DNA from: Prorocentrum cordatum
Taxonomy: Eukaryota > Sar > Dinophyceae > Prorocentrales > Prorocentraceae
Direction of reading: 5' to 3'
Assembly (NCBI GenBank): GCA_963575745.1
Contig: CAUYUJ010001380.1
Coordinates: forward strand, 1 to 64,000
Length of the DNA: 64,000 nt
Shown: positions 20,055 to 31,400 of the stretch, one piece after another
How the letters are laid out: each line of letters begins with the position of its first letter
How positions within the stretch are numbered: the first letter of the stretch is position 1
Made by a program: the position numbers and the translations under genes
The notes under the pieces: model-generated
Databases searched by the model: none
What the model saw: the letters and a program-made list of their open reading frames with translations, nothing else
Told to the model about the DNA's origin: nothing

Positions 20055-21647
20055 GTGACATGTACGGGAGAGGCGTGGTGCGGTCAGCGCAGGAAAGTGC
20101 GAATCTGCGAGCGTACCGAGACCGCAGAGACGTGACTGGTGCCGAGAGTATCAAGACTGCGAAGACAGCCATGATCCCGGGAGCAGAAGCCGTGCGCATG
20201 GCGGAACGGCTCTGTTCAGACGGGGGCGGTGTCACCGTAGCAGCGTCGGGGATTCTGGAAGCGGACAAACGAGAAGGGTCGAAAAAGGTTCGAATTGTGT
20301 CTAAGAGTCCAGTGTACTTGTATGGCATGCGCCCGGTTGACGCTCCTGGTGCGCCCGACTTGGCACACTTATCGTTGTACGAGTTCCTGCGATATTGGCG
20401 CGTCGAGTTGGCAGCATTTCCCCGCAGCGGAGCAGAGCTGGCAGCCGCGGCCAGCAATGATTACCAGGCGGAGCTGACGCTGTCAGGGATTCAGAAGGTC
20501 CGCGAAGCAGACCAGCAGAGAGCGGATAATGACGAAAGCGGTGCGCAGGCCGGACCCCAGTTGAAAGCCGGAGTGGATTATGTGATCAAGGAGGGGTGTG
20601 GGAGTTATTCGTGGGTTCCCTTTCCAGATGTTCCTGAGCTGGAAAGTTTGAGGCGCGCGTGGGTGCTGGTGCGAAACGAGCGCCCGAGAAACCCTAGTTT
20701 TCATGGGGCGCCGCAGCCGAAACACGGAGCGGGGCAGGAGGATAGGAACGGGCTCTTGTTGATGTTATATTTCCGAGCCTTCACGCTCCGTGAGGATGTC
20801 GACTGTGGAGCGCCGCACCTGCGGGAGTTCCGCGGAGCGCAGGGGTCGTGGGCAGAGGAGTCATTGGAGTGGTTAAAGCAAGGCATGCCATGTGAAGAAA
20901 CAAAGAGGTACGTGCAGAACTACATGGGCGTGGTGGATTTGCGACCAGTCGCGGACGAAGATCTTTTCAAGCACGAGGACGAGCTGTGCAGCGATGAAGA
21001 ATTGGATCCGAGAATTGTCGACGCGTCGACTAGGCGGAAGACGCGCGTGGGAGGTACGTCCATGGAGAACGAGGACAGGCGGACAAATGTAGATGCGGAG
21101 TGCGAGAAGGAGAAGAGCCGCGAGGCCATGGCCAGGGGCGACGCCGTGCGGGGCGTGAGCACCGGTCGGATGAACGGAAAGCGCAAGAAGCGCGGAGGGG
21201 GCGGTGTGTTGAGGTGGGATGACGCGGCAGTGAAGAGAGCTCAAGCGGTGGCTGCGGCGTCGAGGGCCGCAGAAGGCAGCGGCGCGGGCGGTGCGGAAGG
21301 TGCCCCAGAGGTGGTGGCGGCCAAGAAAGCAACGGCGTCAAGTGTGCGGAAGTGGAGAAAAGGGCTTGCGGATAGCGGGTTAAACGCCGGGCAGCGTAGC
21401 GTCGTTGAGAAGGTGGCAGATCGAGCGTTGGCGCAGGAATTCGCGAGTTCTGGGAGCGACAAGAAAACAGGCCAGAGTCGTCCCGATTTGCAACCCCTCG
21501 TGTGGATGTTGCATGGTGGCCCGGGGACCGGGAAAAGTTTCGTCATAGACAAGATCCGGAAGGAGCTGTTCGAAAAAGAGCTGGGGTGGACGCACGGCAT
21601 AGATTTCCAGGTGGCAGCGTTGCAGGCTACAAAACGCGTCAGCTCTC
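20050..21647 (+). pseudogene. PIF1-type helicase, N-terminal part (Helitron-like)
   Basis: This frame continues with NLRAY, SKSPVYLYGMRPVD and LSLYEFLRYWRVEL, typical of the linker before Helitron helicases. It then has an acidic and basic linker and the PIF1 helicase start: LNAGQRSVVEKVADRAL (Q-like motif) and Walker A HGGPGTGKS at 21512-21538. Soon after ALQATK the coding signal moves to another frame at about 21648, where LDGHAIHSAFGLG (motif Ia) is found. The helicase would unwind DNA 5' to 3' during rolling-circle transposition. The frameshift inactivates this copy. Confidence 0.7.
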
Positions 21648-23975
21648 GACGGGCATGCGATTCACAGTGCATTTGGGCTCGGTGTAAACAAAACGAAGGA
21701 GGCGAATGCGGGGGGCGATGCGAGCGCGGAGTCGAAAAAGAAGACGAAGAAGGAAGTGGCAGCGCAGCGTATGTCACAGTGGAGGTGGCTGATAGTGGAC
21801 GAGGTGAGCATGGTCAGCGCGAACTTCATTGCAGAGCTAGACTCACACTTGCGGTCGTGCATGTCAGCTGCAAGCGACACGAAGGTAGGTGAAGACGGCA
21901 TAGCCAGGCCCTTCGGCGGCGTGAATGTGCTGTTCTGCGGGGATTTCTATCAATTGGAGCCGCCATCGGGGACTGCCATTAACGCGTTTCCCACGTCGTA
22001 TTTGAAAAAAGCGAGGAAATACGCGCCGGGTGCCACAGAGGACCACGGACAGCATATCTTTTGGGGAGCGGGTGGCGAAGGCGCAGTGCAGGGAATGACG
22101 GAGTTGACGGAGTGCAAGCGCGTGGAGGACCAGGATGACTGGTTTCTTGGAGTGCAAGATGAGTTTCGCCGAGGAAAGTTGTCTGAACGCACGCATAATT
22201 TTTTGCATGGCAGACCGACGGATGTTCTGGGGTCGTGGGTGAACGGGGCGCCGCTGTGCGGGAACGCGCGTTGTCTCGAAGACAGGGATGCAATTGCGAA
22301 GCAAAACGAGTTGGTGTGTGAGGCATGCAAAATTGAGCGGGAGAAGAGGAAGCTCGTCGCGACGTCGCCAGAAGACGCGCGGTTTCGGGAGGAACAATTT
22401 GTGGAAGTTGTCGCCATTTATGCGAACCAGGACATTCGTTGCCACGTTGGGAAGCAGAGAGCTGTGCAGTGGGCCAAAGAGCGAGGGGAACAGTTGCTCT
22501 GGGTCGCAGCCAGGGACCGCCCTTGCCATGGGGGGGAACAGAGGCGGCCGTACACGGTGGAGGATAAGGTACGCTGGCTCGGGTACCACGAGAAGGAGTG
22601 CGCAAGCCTGCCCGGGTGGCTGCCACTGGCCAAAGGGATGCCCGTGGCTTTGGGAGATCACCCGGATAGATCAAAGAAGAAGCTTCTGCGGGGGCGCGCA
22701 GCGACGATCCATGGATGGGTGTTGCACGAGGACGAGGTCGTTGGATATGAAGACGAGGAGGTGTTGTTGCACCTACCAAGAGTGATAGTGTTGGACTTCC
22801 ATGCGAAGGAGTGGCACCTGCCAGGGCGGGAGCCAGGGCTGTATCCGATCTTCCCATCGTAAGGGCGGCAATGGTTCTTGGACGGGTATCGGAAGCATCC
22901 AGTGTTGAGTGTGAGGCGCATGCAGTTTATGATAACCCCGTCTTTGGCAGTGACGGCGCACTCTGCGCAGGGCCGGACTATGGCCGCAGTGATAGCAGAC
23001 CTTGAAAGAGGGCGCGGCGTGAGTTGGACGTGAAGTTACGTTGCCATCACGCGCGTGCGCAAGAGAGAGGATCTTCTGATTGTCCGGCCTTTCGATAGGA
23101 GACCGCACAACGCAGGTGAGATGGAGGGCGCGAAGAAACTGTTGCAGGTGCTACGAGGGGAGAGCGTCGATTGGGATGAATGGGAGGCGGAAGTAACGCC
23201 ACGTGACCAGTGCGAGCGGTGCCGGCGGAGATTGTTGGTGGAGGCGTTCACGAAGTACGAGTTCCAGAGGAAGGACAGGCCTGCGCTCTGCAAAGAGTGC
23301 ACGGAAGAGATGAAAAACGCCGACGAGAAATGGCGCAAAACGTGCAGAGGGTGGGCAACGAGAGCAGAGAATGACAACGCGGCACGCCATGGTAGCGGTG
23401 AGAACGCGGATGCGGCGGCCGACTACGGGGAGACGAAAAGAATTAGGACAATGTGCTGCGCGAAGCGCAGCCATGTCAAAAGCAAACAGAAGTCGCGGAG
23501 CGCCAACGCGAAGTGGAACGAGAGCGTCGGAAAAGTGCGATGTACGAACGATAAGTGCCTTTCGCTGCATGACGAAAAGGCGGAGATGTCCGAAGCCCAG
23601 AAGAGGCACAACACAGCGTGCGAGAGGTTGTGTCGGAAGTGCGCGGAAGAACGTGACAGGACGACGCGCGAGTCGAATAATAAGAAACGGAAAGCCGAGG
23701 CGGACGCGAGGCCGCTCATGTGCGCGGCGTGCGGAGGAGCGTTCTCGGACACGAAACATTTGAAGCCGAAGCAAGTGGAAGATCACCGAGGAGCGAAGGG
23801 AGCGAAAGTGGCGTGCGGAGGCTGCAAGGAACTCGGGTTCACAGCCCGTAGTTGCCAGGCGTATCAGTGCAGTGGCGCGTGCAAGAGAAGACTACCGAAG
23901 TCGGCGTTCCCCGACCCGCACAATGTCCCGCGCGACGCCCAAAAAGGCACCCTGAAGTGCAAGACGTGCAAATGA
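21648..23975 (+). pseudogene. PIF1-type helicase C-terminal part with Cys-rich tail
   Basis: One frame covers motif Ia (LDGHAIHS), Walker B LIVDEVSMVS, motif III FGGVNVLFCGDFYQLEPP and the 2A domain. It is interrupted by TAA at 22860-22862 and TGA at 23031-23033. Between and after the stops the same frame reads ITPSLAVTAHSAQGRTMAAVI (motif V) and SYVAITRVRKREDLLIVR (motif VI), so both stops are nonsense mutations inside the gene. From 23200 to the TGA after 23972 there is a Cys-rich tail with at least six CxxC or CxxxC pairs, likely zinc-binding, of a kind I associate with dinoflagellate helicases of this group. Confidence 0.75.
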
Positions 23976-24130
23976 TGGCGCATCGGGCGCCCGTGCTGGG
24001 GGGAAAAAGGAGAACGTGGACAGGGGCATGGGGGACGAGGCGGAGGATGCGGGAGATAAGCATCGAGGATGACGAGGTGAAGCGGGCCACGAACAAGAGG
24101 AGGGGGACGCTGAGGAGGGAAACGAGGAGA

Positions 24131-24176
24131 GGGTGGAGGAGGAGGAGGAGGAGGAGGAGGAGGAGGAGGAGGACAC
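24131..24176. repeat. GGA/GAG purine tract
   Basis: Run of GGA units directly downstream of the helicase pseudogene; further GAG units lie at 24220-24245. Confidence 0.9.
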
Positions 24177-24254
24177 TGAGATGAGGCTCTGGGGGGCCGA
24201 GGTTGACAAGGACGGTGAGGAGGAGGAGGAGGGGGACACGGAGGAAATGATCGG

Positions 24255-24905
24255 GTCATGGATTATTGGTTCTTGGCCTCGAGAGCGCTGGGATCTCTTG
24301 CGGGATTTGTCCCGGGAATCTTGGAGGCAGTTTCGAAGCCTCTTTGGGGCCGTTTTAGAGCCGTTTTGGGGCTGTTTTGGGGCCTCTTCGGGGCCTTTTG
24401 GGGCCTCTTGGGGGCGTCTTGGGGATCTCCTGGGGCCTCTTGGGGCCTTCTGCGGTTGGCTTGGGGCGGAAGGCTCGGATTGTCGGTTCGGGCTCGCGCT
24501 CTGGGGCCCCTCTTGGGGACGTGTTGGGGCCTTTTTGGGCCGTCTTTTGGGCTTTTTGGGCTGTCTTGGCGCCCTTTTGGGCCGACTTCGGCGCCTCTTG
24601 GGGGCCTCTTGGGCCCTCTTGGTGCGGTTTTGGAGTGCTCGTAGACCGTCTTCAACGCCGTGAAGGCCGACAAATCGAATATTATGGAAATGTACGTTTT
24701 CCCATAAGAATGTCATAATTTCCGGCTCTTCGGCCCTTCTGAGGGTTGCTCTTGGAGGCCTCTTGGGCCGTCTTGGAGGCCTCTGAGCTCGCCTTGGGGC
24801 CATCTTGGGCGTCTTGGAGCGTTCGTTTGGCGTCTCGGGGCCCTCGTGAGCCGTTTTGGAAGCGTCTTGGGGCCTCCTTGACTGGTCTTGAGCTTTTTTG
24901 GGGCC
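24255..24905. repeat. G-rich quasi-periodic block C
   Basis: Same style as blocks A and B (GGGGCCTCTTGGGG). It contains an A/T-rich core at 24665-24720 with partial self-complementarity (ATTATGG ... CCATAAG). Confidence 0.8.
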
Positions 24906-24992
24906 CAAAAATGCCCCGTGAGTCGCTCGTCGGGGGCCGGGGGGGGGGGGTCAAATCGCCGGTTTGGGGCCCCTGGGGGGGGACTATAGGGG

Positions 24993-25118
24993 GGGAACTA
25001 TCTCACACGCCTAGAGACCCACAAGGGGTCGGCGGATATTCAAAGATAGTCCAAAAATAATCAGGGGATGTTTTTTGGGGTATATTTTTCACCATTTGAG
25101 AATTTCTTTGATTATGTG
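24993..25118. mobile_element. possible MITE family 1 relic, left half
   Basis: GGATATTCAAAGATAGTCC followed by GGGGATGTTTTTTGGGG aligns loosely with the interior of MITE family 1. The sequence after the copia element (41498-41523, CCAAATCCTGAGTGGGG) resembles its right end, so the copia insertion may have split it. Confidence 0.3.
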
Positions 25119-25123
25119 TTATT
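25119..25123. repeat. target-site duplication TTATT, left
   Basis: TTATT immediately before the 5' LTR is repeated at 41493-41497 immediately after the 3' LTR. Five bp is the usual copia target duplication. Confidence 0.85.
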
Positions 25124-25408
25124 ACTTTAAACGGAGAAGGTTAAAGGCGAGGTATAAATCGAGCATGTACCGCTGCCGTGCCTGGCTCAAGCCGGGCCCG
25201 GCCAAATATGTGATTGTGCCTCACCGAGGCGCACGACTTGCATCAGAGATCGGAAAATACCTTTTCCATTGACGATGCCCATCCTATCCTTTACTCCAGA
25301 TCCCATGCTTCGTCTTGCTCTCTTGCTCATGCGATATGAGCCAAAGCCTGGGATATGGCAACGCTTAAAGCGTAACACATACCTAAGCTTACCAGCTTGT
25401 TTTCGACT
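25124..25408 (+). repeat. 5' LTR
   Basis: 285 bp, identical to 41208-41492 except A/T at 25375/41459. It contains a GCCGGGCCCGGC palindrome near 25192. The ATG of the first polyprotein (25275) lies inside it. Confidence 0.95.
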
Positions 25409-28400
25409 TGGTAGCGGAGCTGGCTACACTCTCGTGTGGCTGGCTCTCGCTCTGATTCCTGTAATCCACGGCACAACTTGGTGGACTACTACTACGGTGG
25501 AATACCATGTTGCGCCGGCTCTGCGAGGAGCGGAGCCAGTCCGCGATCGAGCTAGCGGGGCAACCCGCGAACTCGAGACGCTCTCTCCTACTTCACTGCG
25601 CTACTTCACTCCCGACTTCCACCAGATGCCAATCGGCAACTCGATCGAGAACGTGGTCACCCTGCGGGGCTACCCGCAGCGGGGCCACCTGCATCCCGTG
25701 CCAGTCAGGCGCCTCACGGCTACTACGCCAGAGCCTGACAAACCACAGCCTAAACCAATCACCGAAGCCGAAATGCACATGCACTGGATTAAGATAACTA
25801 TCTTCGGCATTCTGTGGGTAATAATGGGATGTGCTGTGGGATACATGCGGCAGGGGATGGACGACACGCGTACTACTGGCCCTTCATGGGACCCTGCCGG
25901 TACTACGCCTTTTCGCGAATATGTTCGCGAAGTACATGCATGGTTAAACGTAACGAGCGGCAATATGACACCACCACAACAAGCTGCAGCACTACAACGA
26001 GGCCTTCAAGGTCTTGCTCGTCGTATCGCCATGCAGGTCCCCTCCCAGATCATCAATTATGGTGTAACTGTCAATGGACAGCCAACGGATGCAGTAACAT
26101 ATATACTGTACTTACTGAGCACCAAATTTGAAAATCTGGAAGATGAGCGCCAGCTCAACTCTGGCACTGCCCTTATCGACTTTCGCGTCGAAAGGGGCGA
26201 GCGAATCGACTCAGTGTTAGCTCGATTCGAGATGGCCCGTGACGAGGCTAACTCTGTTGGATTTGTCATCCCCAACTTTCAGATCCTAACGCTGATTCTC
26301 TTCAGAGCGTTAGGCGTTGGCGCGTCACGAGCCCAACACCTGCTGGAGCCCTTTAATCATCAGATGCCCCGAACACAAGCAGACTATGACAGGCTGCTGA
26401 CCAGGATGAGGAACTACGGACATGTCGCCGAGCGCTCTCCTGGCAACATAGCGGGTATCTTCACAGGGCACCACTCACATGCAGGTGTCTACGCCACGAC
26501 TGCGGGGTCACCCGCTGGTCCTGGCGAGCCAAATCCCTGGGCTGACCCAGCCGATATGCCCAACGAGGCCACTGCCCTTTTAGGGCAGACTGGCCAGGCA
26601 TCGGCAGAGGCAGCTGAGGCGAACGCCTGGTCGAACTACTCGCCAGGCGCCGCCTACACTGCAAGCCCGCCCTCGGGCACAACCCTCTGGGGCCAAGCGG
26701 AGTCATCCGCTCAAGGGTCTCAGCCACCCTCACCGTTTGAATCTGGCACTGACACAGACACCTCATCTGACGATGAGCACAATGGCATAGTCTCTGCTGG
26801 TAATGACTATCCAGCGGATGACACTCACCTTTCTGAACAACAAAGAGCGGAAGCCGCTTTTATGGCCTATCGCAAATCAAAACGCCGTTGGAGGCGCTTT
26901 ATGAAGAAACCAGTCAGAAAAGTGAGACGTGCAGTACGCCGACATTTCAAACGATATGGAAAGGGTCGTGGCAAAGGGGGTCGCAGACGCCGTATGCATG
27001 GTAGGGGTATCACTGCTTTCCTCACGTCCTTAACTGATATAGCCTTTGAGGAAGTTCTTATCGGAGGCAAAGGTCGGGGTCACAGGCGGACCTCCGGTAA
27101 GGGAAAAGGGCGGAGGGGCAACCCTAGGGACGCTTCTGGCAATACTATGAAGTGTCATACATGCGGTAGCACAGATCATTTGCGCGATCAATGCCCGAAG
27201 GGGAAAGGAAAGGGATCCGTACATTTGGCTCAAAATTCTTTTATGGATGACATAGACTACATTGACTACGAGTTTTACGTCAATCCAGAAGCGGCTCCCG
27301 CTGCGGGCTCCTCCACGTATTACGTGATGGCCCGCTACGCTGAAGCAACCGTAGCCCTGGAAGACTACGCAGTGACCCTCTTCGACGAGTTCCACGGCTG
27401 GGACGAGGTCGACGAGGTCGCGTTCAATGCTTGGTTCGGTCTTCCAGCGGGGCCACCCGCCGGCGACGAGGTCTCCGAAGCTGAGACCGTCCCGGCGACC
27501 GAGGAAGAGCTCACCGCCGCGCTGGCACCGCAGGTGATTGGCATGCCGTTGCTGCCAGACCTTTCGCGAGCTGGTTCGGAGGCGGGAGACGCTGATGACG
27601 AAATGCGGGGCCATCCCGCGTACTCTGACTCCGAAGAGGCGGAAGATGACTATAAGGACATGCTCCAAGAGCAGGTCGCTGAAGCAATCCGACTCCTGAG
27701 TGCGCCAGCACATCAGCAGATAACCATGAACGACCTGCTGTCGCGCCCAGGGGCTGCACGGCTGCGTCCATACCTGGATTCGGACATGTCGGCACCTCAG
27801 ATGCTGACAGCACTCCAGGCTCTAGCGGGGTCACCCGCCGAAGTGACGCCAGCCGCAACAGCGGGGCCACCCGCTTGGTCTATGGATGTATTTATGCAAG
27901 GTTGTGATCAAATAGACCTTAACGACCTCACGATGGAGCAGTTAAACGACATCGGGTACTTCCGAAGCCCGTATCAACACGTGTTCATGGTCCAGGACAG
28001 CTCAGAGGACTCGGAGGACATGCGCTACGCCAAGAGGGACAGACGACCGTCGCCTCCCCGAGACTCAGAGCATGACGATCAAAGGCCAATGGAACGTGGT
28101 AGTGCGTCAGCGGGGCCAGCCCGCAGGAGGAGCCGTTCAGCTCCCAGACGCCCTACACATGATGCATCGGGCTATCCATACAGTACTGAGCACTCCGTTG
28201 GAGTATCCGCTCAGCATGTGCCGGATTGGTACATCAACTGGTACCCCGGCTATTCGATGGACGTGATCCGCCACTGGTATTCTAAGGAGTACTGCACCAA
28301 AAGGGACGAAACTGGCGTGATAATACGTACCAAGGGTGGCAAGACCAAAACGCCAGAGGCTTGGGACAAAAGGGCTAAGAAACAGGAGATCATCAACGAT

Positions 28401-31400
28401 CGCAAGACATACAGGAAACAAGTATGTCAGTGCGAGCCCTTCAAAGGTCACATGCGCAGTTGTCCGATGGACCGCCCCTCCAGGAGTCCTCATCACGGTG
28501 AGACCCCGTGGAATTGGTCTCATGGAGATGACGCTGGCAACGTCCATGATCCTAATAAGGAGGTCCCTGGAGGAGGAAAGCGCATCACCGAAGCCGATCG
28601 CGTCCCTATGACCGAAGAGGTGGCCAACATCGTCAGGGAAAATTGGGTACAGCTTCCCAATGACCATCGCCTCAAGGAATGGAACCGCCGATTCCATAAA
28701 GAGGCGGGGTCACCCGCAGGATCCAGTAAAGAGGCGGGGTCACCCGCAGGATCCAGCAAAGAAGCGGGGTCACCCGCAGACGCGGCGCCAGCCGCTGGGT
28801 CCGCGGACGACGATTGGATAGCTGTTGCATCTGCTGCTGGGTCCGCCGCCGGCACTGACCACACCGAACTGAATGAAGAATGGGCGGCGGAAGACGGCTC
28901 AGAGAATCCATTCCCTGATGGATGCGCCTGCTGGTACTACAGCTCTTCGGCGCAGAAGTGGTTTTGCACGAGGGTAATTCACCGCCATGAAAATGGCAAG
29001 TACAAGCTGGCCATAAAAGGTACTGCCGACATCGACCAGATGAGGCAGGTCATCCATGATCATGGCCAGCCAGAAGGCCCTCCTAGAGACCCTCCTGGTC
29101 CACAACCGGGCAAGGGCAGCAGACCACCTCCAAGACCTGAAGCCGACTCCTCGTCTTCACCGACTCCTGCGAAAAGGCACCCGTCCAAGAGCCCCGAAGG
29201 CACACAGGGGCGGGCGAAGGCCAGAGGGATCGCCAAGACGGACGACCCTGAGCCGGTAGATCCTCCCGGTCTGTCCGTGACGGAGAGGAGGAAGGCTTTT
29301 GCTGGACCATCGACCCCGATGCCACCGGCGACCCAAGGCGATGTCAAGGATGAAGCTCGCAATCAGCCTAAGGCAGCCTTCCGAGGTGACTGGACTCCAA
29401 CTCTGCATCAGCCGCGCCTTGCACCACGACCAGGTTCGGCACGAATGAAAGCACAGCCGAAGCCCGAAGCTGGGATGAGGTCGGTGCGGGCAGAAGCGGC
29501 CGCCAAGGCTAAGGAGGACAAGGGCTCTGCGGGGCCACCCGCTAAAGCGGCGCCAGCTGCAGCAGCGGGGACACCCGCAGAAGGCACTCTCTCAAGAGAA
29601 GAACGCTTCAGAGTCCTCAAAGAATTTGGCGACCGACAGAAACTAACCGATGATGCAGTTGCTGACCAAGGTCACCCGAACCCTGGCGCGGAGTCATCCG
29701 CTGGAGCTGCCTCGTCAGCCGCAGGCTCTGCTGGGCCACCCGTTAAAGCGCCGCCAGCTGCATTAGCGGGGCCACCCGCACGCGGGCAGCCAGTAATGTC
29801 TGTTCTTAGGAACATCCCTCTGGGAGCCATCGAATACTGGCAAGGCATTGAAGGCAAAGGCCCGAAGCGCACCATAAACCCACGAGTCACTCGAGACGAT
29901 ACGGACCGATACGAGGTCATTAATTGCCCTGATCGTCGTAACTTCGAGTGCCGCAACGACTGGGAACGTGAACAACAAACCGTGGGAAATATGTTGCGAG
30001 ACAGGCCGCCACTACGCGTTGCGCAGCATAAAGCAGAGCTCCTGAAGGTCATGGAGAGGTTCGGCATGGATCCGACTTTGCCGCGCGAAGGGCAAATGAC
30101 CAAGGTGTCAATATGGTTCTCTACAGCCCTACGCCATAGTCCATATTGGAAGGACGGATTCAGCCGACACTTCGAAAAGATCAGCACTTTCGATCCATAC
30201 GATGGCTGGGTTGTTGTTGACGATCTGCTGACAAACTGGACTGAAAATGATCAGTGGAAAGGCTATCGTGAAATGCACGAGGTGCTGATCAAGGGCAGGC
30301 CCCACACGTCATACGTGTATTGGGTGCTGCTAAACTGCTGTGAGATGATTGACCATCACGGCATGCAGAAGGGCAGGCTCCAGATGAAGTGCGTTGAGGA
30401 CAGCATGCTGCTGCCTCCCAGGTTTCGACCAAAGGCACGCAGGCCACAGTACTTCATCAGAGCCACGAACGGCCACAGCAGTCCAGGCATCCACTGTCCC
30501 GAGTCGCTTTATAAGCCGATCACAACATGGATGAAAGAACCAGACGACCCAGTATATTTCATCCACGGGACACAGTGGGAGTATGTCAAGGACATCCTTG
30601 CTAATGGCCTTTCATGCCTCGCACAGGACAACCCTAAAAGGAAGGGGGGGCGCCAATTTGTGCACGGCTGCCCCTACCTCCCGGGCGACCCGAGGATTCA
30701 ATCGGGCATCCGTCCTGACTCGGAGGTGCTCATATTCTGCAGCATCAACAAGATGCTGTCCAGTGGCTTCTCCCTATGGAGATCAGCAAATGACATAGTC
30801 ATGACACGGGGCCACGACGGACGTATACCGCCCGATCATATCCTCCAGATTGTGAGCATTGCGAAATATCGGGTCGGCGAAGCCTGGAGCAATCCGCTGG
30901 CTTATGACAAGTCGCGGAGGCGGGGCCAACCCGCGGACAGGATTCGCACCGATGACTACCTGCCACTTAAAATGTGTGACAGAACTCTGGGTGTAATGGA
31001 AGATCACGCCATGTACCTAAAGGGCTGGACTAAGACGGACGGTCGCCCATTCAATTTGGTCATGACCGAGCAAGATGTTGCTCCACGACCGTACGACACA
31101 CAGACAGTCCTCATGATGAATGCCCAGGAGGACGAGGTCATGCCTGAAGCGGGGCCACCCGCAGGTGCGGGGACACCCGCGGTAGACACCTCGGACGGTT
31201 CATGGCAACAAGTGGTCACACCAGTAGCAACGGTAGCATCTCCTTGGAGGCCGGACCAGCAGACATGGGTCCAGGCCCTCAACAGCTATTTGACACCAGC
31301 CGACGTCTCTGGACTGACCGATCAGCTATATCGTGCTGACCCGTGGGCAGTGCATACAGGTATCCAAGACGCACAGCAGAGGAACCTGCGCACTCCTGCT

